The position numbers were made by a program, and so were the translations under genes. Below are positions 62,484 to 64,000 of a stretch of DNA of 64,000 bases, one piece after another. The stretch's first letter is position 1; the number at the start of each line of letters is the position of its first letter. Source of the DNA: DASXHD01 sp036488725 (GTDB lineage: Bacteria; Myxococcota_A; Polyangia; Polyangiales; Polyangiaceae); assembly GCA_036488725.1 (NCBI GenBank), contig DASXHD010000016.1:62001-126000 (forward strand), given 5' to 3'. Below the pieces are notes generated by a model that had not been told where the DNA came from, made no database searches, and saw nothing but the letters and a program-made list of their open reading frames with translations.

Positions 62484-62537
62484 ATACTTTCCAGCCGGGC
62501 GTTGACGGGGCGCCGGCGCGAGCGCATACGTCCGCGC

Positions 62538-62891
62538 ATGTTCAAGCAAGCGAACGTCACGCTGCTCGTCAGCGACATGAAACGATCCATCGCTTTTTAC
62601 CGCGACGTTCTCGGCTTCCAGGTCGCGGGGGAATACGGGGGCGAGTTCGCCGAGATCGACGCGCCCGGCGTTCGCATCGGCCTGCACCCCGGCGGCAAAG
62701 CGCCGCTCACGCCGCACGCGCGTCACATGTCGATCGGCCTTCAGGTCGGCGATCTCGACGCGCCGTCGGCCGAGCTCGAGAAGCGCGGGCTGAAGCTCGG
62801 CGACCGCGTGCCCGACCCGGGGCTCGCGATCCGAAACTTCACCGACCCCGACGGCCATCCGTTTTATCTCGTCGAGGTGAAGTGGGGATGA
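62538..62891 (+). CDS. Glyoxalase-fold (VOC) protein
   Basis: A 117-residue protein with the VOC beta-alpha-beta-beta-beta pattern: LLVSDMKRSIAFYRDVLGFQ, then FTDPDGHPFYLVEV at the C-terminus. Likely metal-dependent isomerase, dioxygenase or resistance protein; substrate unknown. Its stop overlaps the HhH-GPD gene start by 4 bases. Confidence 0.88.
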   Translation: MFKQANVTLLVSDMKRSIAFYRDVLGFQVAGEYGGEFAEIDAPGVRIGLHPGGKAPLTPHARHMSIGLQVGDLDAPSAELEKRGLKLGDRVPDPGLAIRNFTDPDGHPFYLVEVKWG

Positions 62892-63523
62892 AGCCGGTCG
62901 CGAAAATTCTCGACACCCTCGAGAAGACGTTCGGGCGCGTCGCGATTCCGAAACGCGTGCGCGCGTACGACATGCTGATTCGCGCGCAGTGCGGGTATCC
63001 CGCGTCGGAGGAGGCGTGCGAAAAAGGGCTCCGCGCGCTCGAAGCGAGCGTCGGCACCGCGCCGGACGAAATTCTGGGCGCGCCGAAGGCGAAGCTCGTG
63101 AAGGCGATGCGCGCCGGCGGCATCGTGCCCGAGGTGCGCACCGAGCGCCTTCGCGCCGTCGCGAAGCACGCCCGAGACGGCGCCGATTTTCGCGATCGCA
63201 AAACGCTGAAGAAGCTCCCGACGATCGGCGATCCGGCCGCGGACAAAATCCTCCTCTTCACGCGCGTCCAAGCGATCGCCGCAGTGCCTTCGAATGCGAC
63301 GCAGGTCCCCGCGCGCATCGGCATCGGCAAAGACCTCGGCTCGTACGCGGCGACGTATCGCTCCATCGAGCGCGCGCTCGACGCCGCGCTCCCGAAAACT
63401 TTCGACGCACGGATTCGCGCGCATCTCCTCTTGAAGCGACACGGACAAGACGTGTGCAAGCGCGCGCGTCCCCGCTGCGAGCTTTGCCCGATCGCGCGCG
63501 ACTGCGACTATTTCAAGGCGTGA
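62888..63523 (+). CDS. HhH-GPD base-excision-repair-like protein lacking usual catalytic residues
   Basis: A 211-residue protein. The endonuclease III-like iron-sulfur loop is present at the C-terminus (CKRARPRCELCPIARDC, spacing C-x7-C-x2-C-x5-C). The helix-hairpin-helix region reads KKLPTIGDPAADKILL, where endonuclease III has a Gly-Val-Gly-Arg-Lys-Thr-Ala sequence. The Asp-containing VDTH motif is replaced by AAVPSNATQVPARIG. Thus neither the nucleophilic Lys nor the catalytic Asp is in its usual place. It may be a glycosylase with another mechanism, or a DNA-binding or damage-sensing protein. Confidence 0.8.
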   Translation: MKPVAKILDTLEKTFGRVAIPKRVRAYDMLIRAQCGYPASEEACEKGLRALEASVGTAPDEILGAPKAKLVKAMRAGGIVPEVRTERLRAVAKHARDGADFRDRKTLKKLPTIGDPAADKILLFTRVQAIAAVPSNATQVPARIGIGKDLGSYAATYRSIERALDAALPKTFDARIRAHLLLKRHGQDVCKRARPRCELCPIARDCDYFKA

Positions 63524-64000
63524 CGTATTCGAACCAATAATTCGTGGTCGTTCCCGCGTGGGATTCGATCGCGATCTCCGACGACGCCTTCGAGGTGCGC
63601 GTGATCGTGAGATGCAACGTGTCGCCGTCGTTGCCGGTCTGAGCGTCCCACGCGAACGTGAAGCTCGGCGGCTGCTCGGTGTCGATCGCGTCGACGCTCC
63701 AACCCGCCGTCGGCCCGTCGGAGAACAAGCGCACGGCGATCGTCTTGCTCTCGCCGAGCGGGATGCCGAGGCCTTCGGTCGTGAGGACCTTCGACTCGAA
63801 AGTGATCTGCTGCGGGCTCGTCACGTTGGGCGCGGCGTTGAAGTACGGATTCGCGAGCGCCGGTACGCACGGATCGTGACCCGCGCGCGCGGACGCGTTC
63901 GACCACGAGCGTTGGACGACGTACGGTCCGACGATCCGCTGGAAGCTCGACGGCTCGAGATCGCACATGTCCGCGACCTCCGCGCCGGGGAGAAAGCTCC
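63513..64000 (-). CDS. Secreted-type protein of unknown function (C-terminal part)
   Basis: The frame is open to the window's right edge; the visible 162 codons end at 63513. It starts within SFLPGAEVADMCDLEPSSFQ, then VVQRSWSN, a motif I associate with secreted proteins that carry a conserved Cys after EV.D. It continues with a beta-rich part (SFTFAWDAQTGNDGDTLHLT). N-terminal features are missing, so function cannot be given. Convergent with the HhH-GPD gene, overlapping by 11 bases. Confidence 0.65.
   Translation of the reverse strand, partial: SFLPGAEVADMCDLEPSSFQRIVGPYVVQRSWSNASARAGHDPCVPALANPYFNAAPNVTSPQQITFESKVLTTEGLGIPLGESKTIAVRLFSDGPTAGWSVDAIDTEQPPSFTFAWDAQTGNDGDTLHLTITRTSKASSEIAIESHAGTTTNYWFEYVTP

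Noticed and set aside
1..64000. tRNA, rRNA, CRISPR arrays, insertion sequences, attachment sites
   Set aside because: I read for these but saw no cloverleaf-type sequence, no repeat-spacer array, no transposase or integrase and no flanking direct repeats. A covariance-model search would be needed to exclude small RNAs.

Overview
The window is GC-rich, very densely coded DNA with almost no gaps and very many 4-base start/stop overlaps (ATGA or GTGA) between genes on the same strand. Gene content points to a myxobacterium (Myxococcota, Polyangia-like). Indicators are a FHA-GAF-sigma-54 activator, AgmX/PglI-type C-terminal domains, TPR/PEGA proteins, many cysteine-rich or proline-rich lipoproteins, several ECF sigma factors and a serpin. 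This is inferred from family knowledge; I cannot name the genus. No rRNA, tRNA, CRISPR array, insertion sequence or phage gene was seen, so the window looks like ordinary chromosome.

Layout. 1-7737 (minus) is one operon: outer-membrane factor, membrane fusion protein, RND pump, histidine kinase and NtrC-type regulator (the last cut by the window edge). 7781-9367 has an ECF sigma factor divergent from a LuxR-type regulator across a perfect 16-bp palindrome. Then follow acetyl-CoA synthetase, two tandem cysteine-rich periplasmic-binding-protein-like lipoproteins, a TPR/PEGA protein and a sterol-desaturase-type oxygenase. 16400-20774 (minus) is a Tad/Flp-type pilin cluster: two Flp-like prepilins, two TadE-like proteins, a TadG-like protein and two unknown exported proteins, without any Tad motor gene. 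21091-30640 holds a MATE exporter, a signal peptidase I with a long N-terminal extension, gpsA with a coupled LysR regulator, a ferritin-like protein coupled to a cysteine-rich lipoprotein, and small lipoproteins.

30752-40613 has the FHA sigma-54 activator, a double-FHA protein, mutS2, an SDR, a GrpB-family protein, a ThDP-dependent lyase/synthase and a serpin lipoprotein. 40615-49966 has a BMP-type binding protein, a DUF2085 protein, a CDF metal transporter, an ECF sigma factor divergent from a thioredoxin across a perfect inverted repeat, a histidine phosphatase, a SurA-like protein and a UPF0158 protein. 50016-56157 has glpK, an exonuclease III-like protein and a STAND/TPR regulator with a C-terminal DNA-binding domain.

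56167-58384 is the most disturbed stretch. It holds two AgmX-type genes in tandem, the second frameshifted, then a small membrane protein, then a nucleotidyltransferase-fold gene. That gene looks broken by two frameshifts and by inversion of an internal segment of about 180 bp. The window ends with an ABC1/UbiB kinase, a coupled pair of likely tRNA-modification enzymes, a ribbon-helix-helix-like protein, a glyoxalase-fold protein, a HhH-GPD protein that seems to lack the usual catalytic residues, and the C-terminus of a secreted protein.
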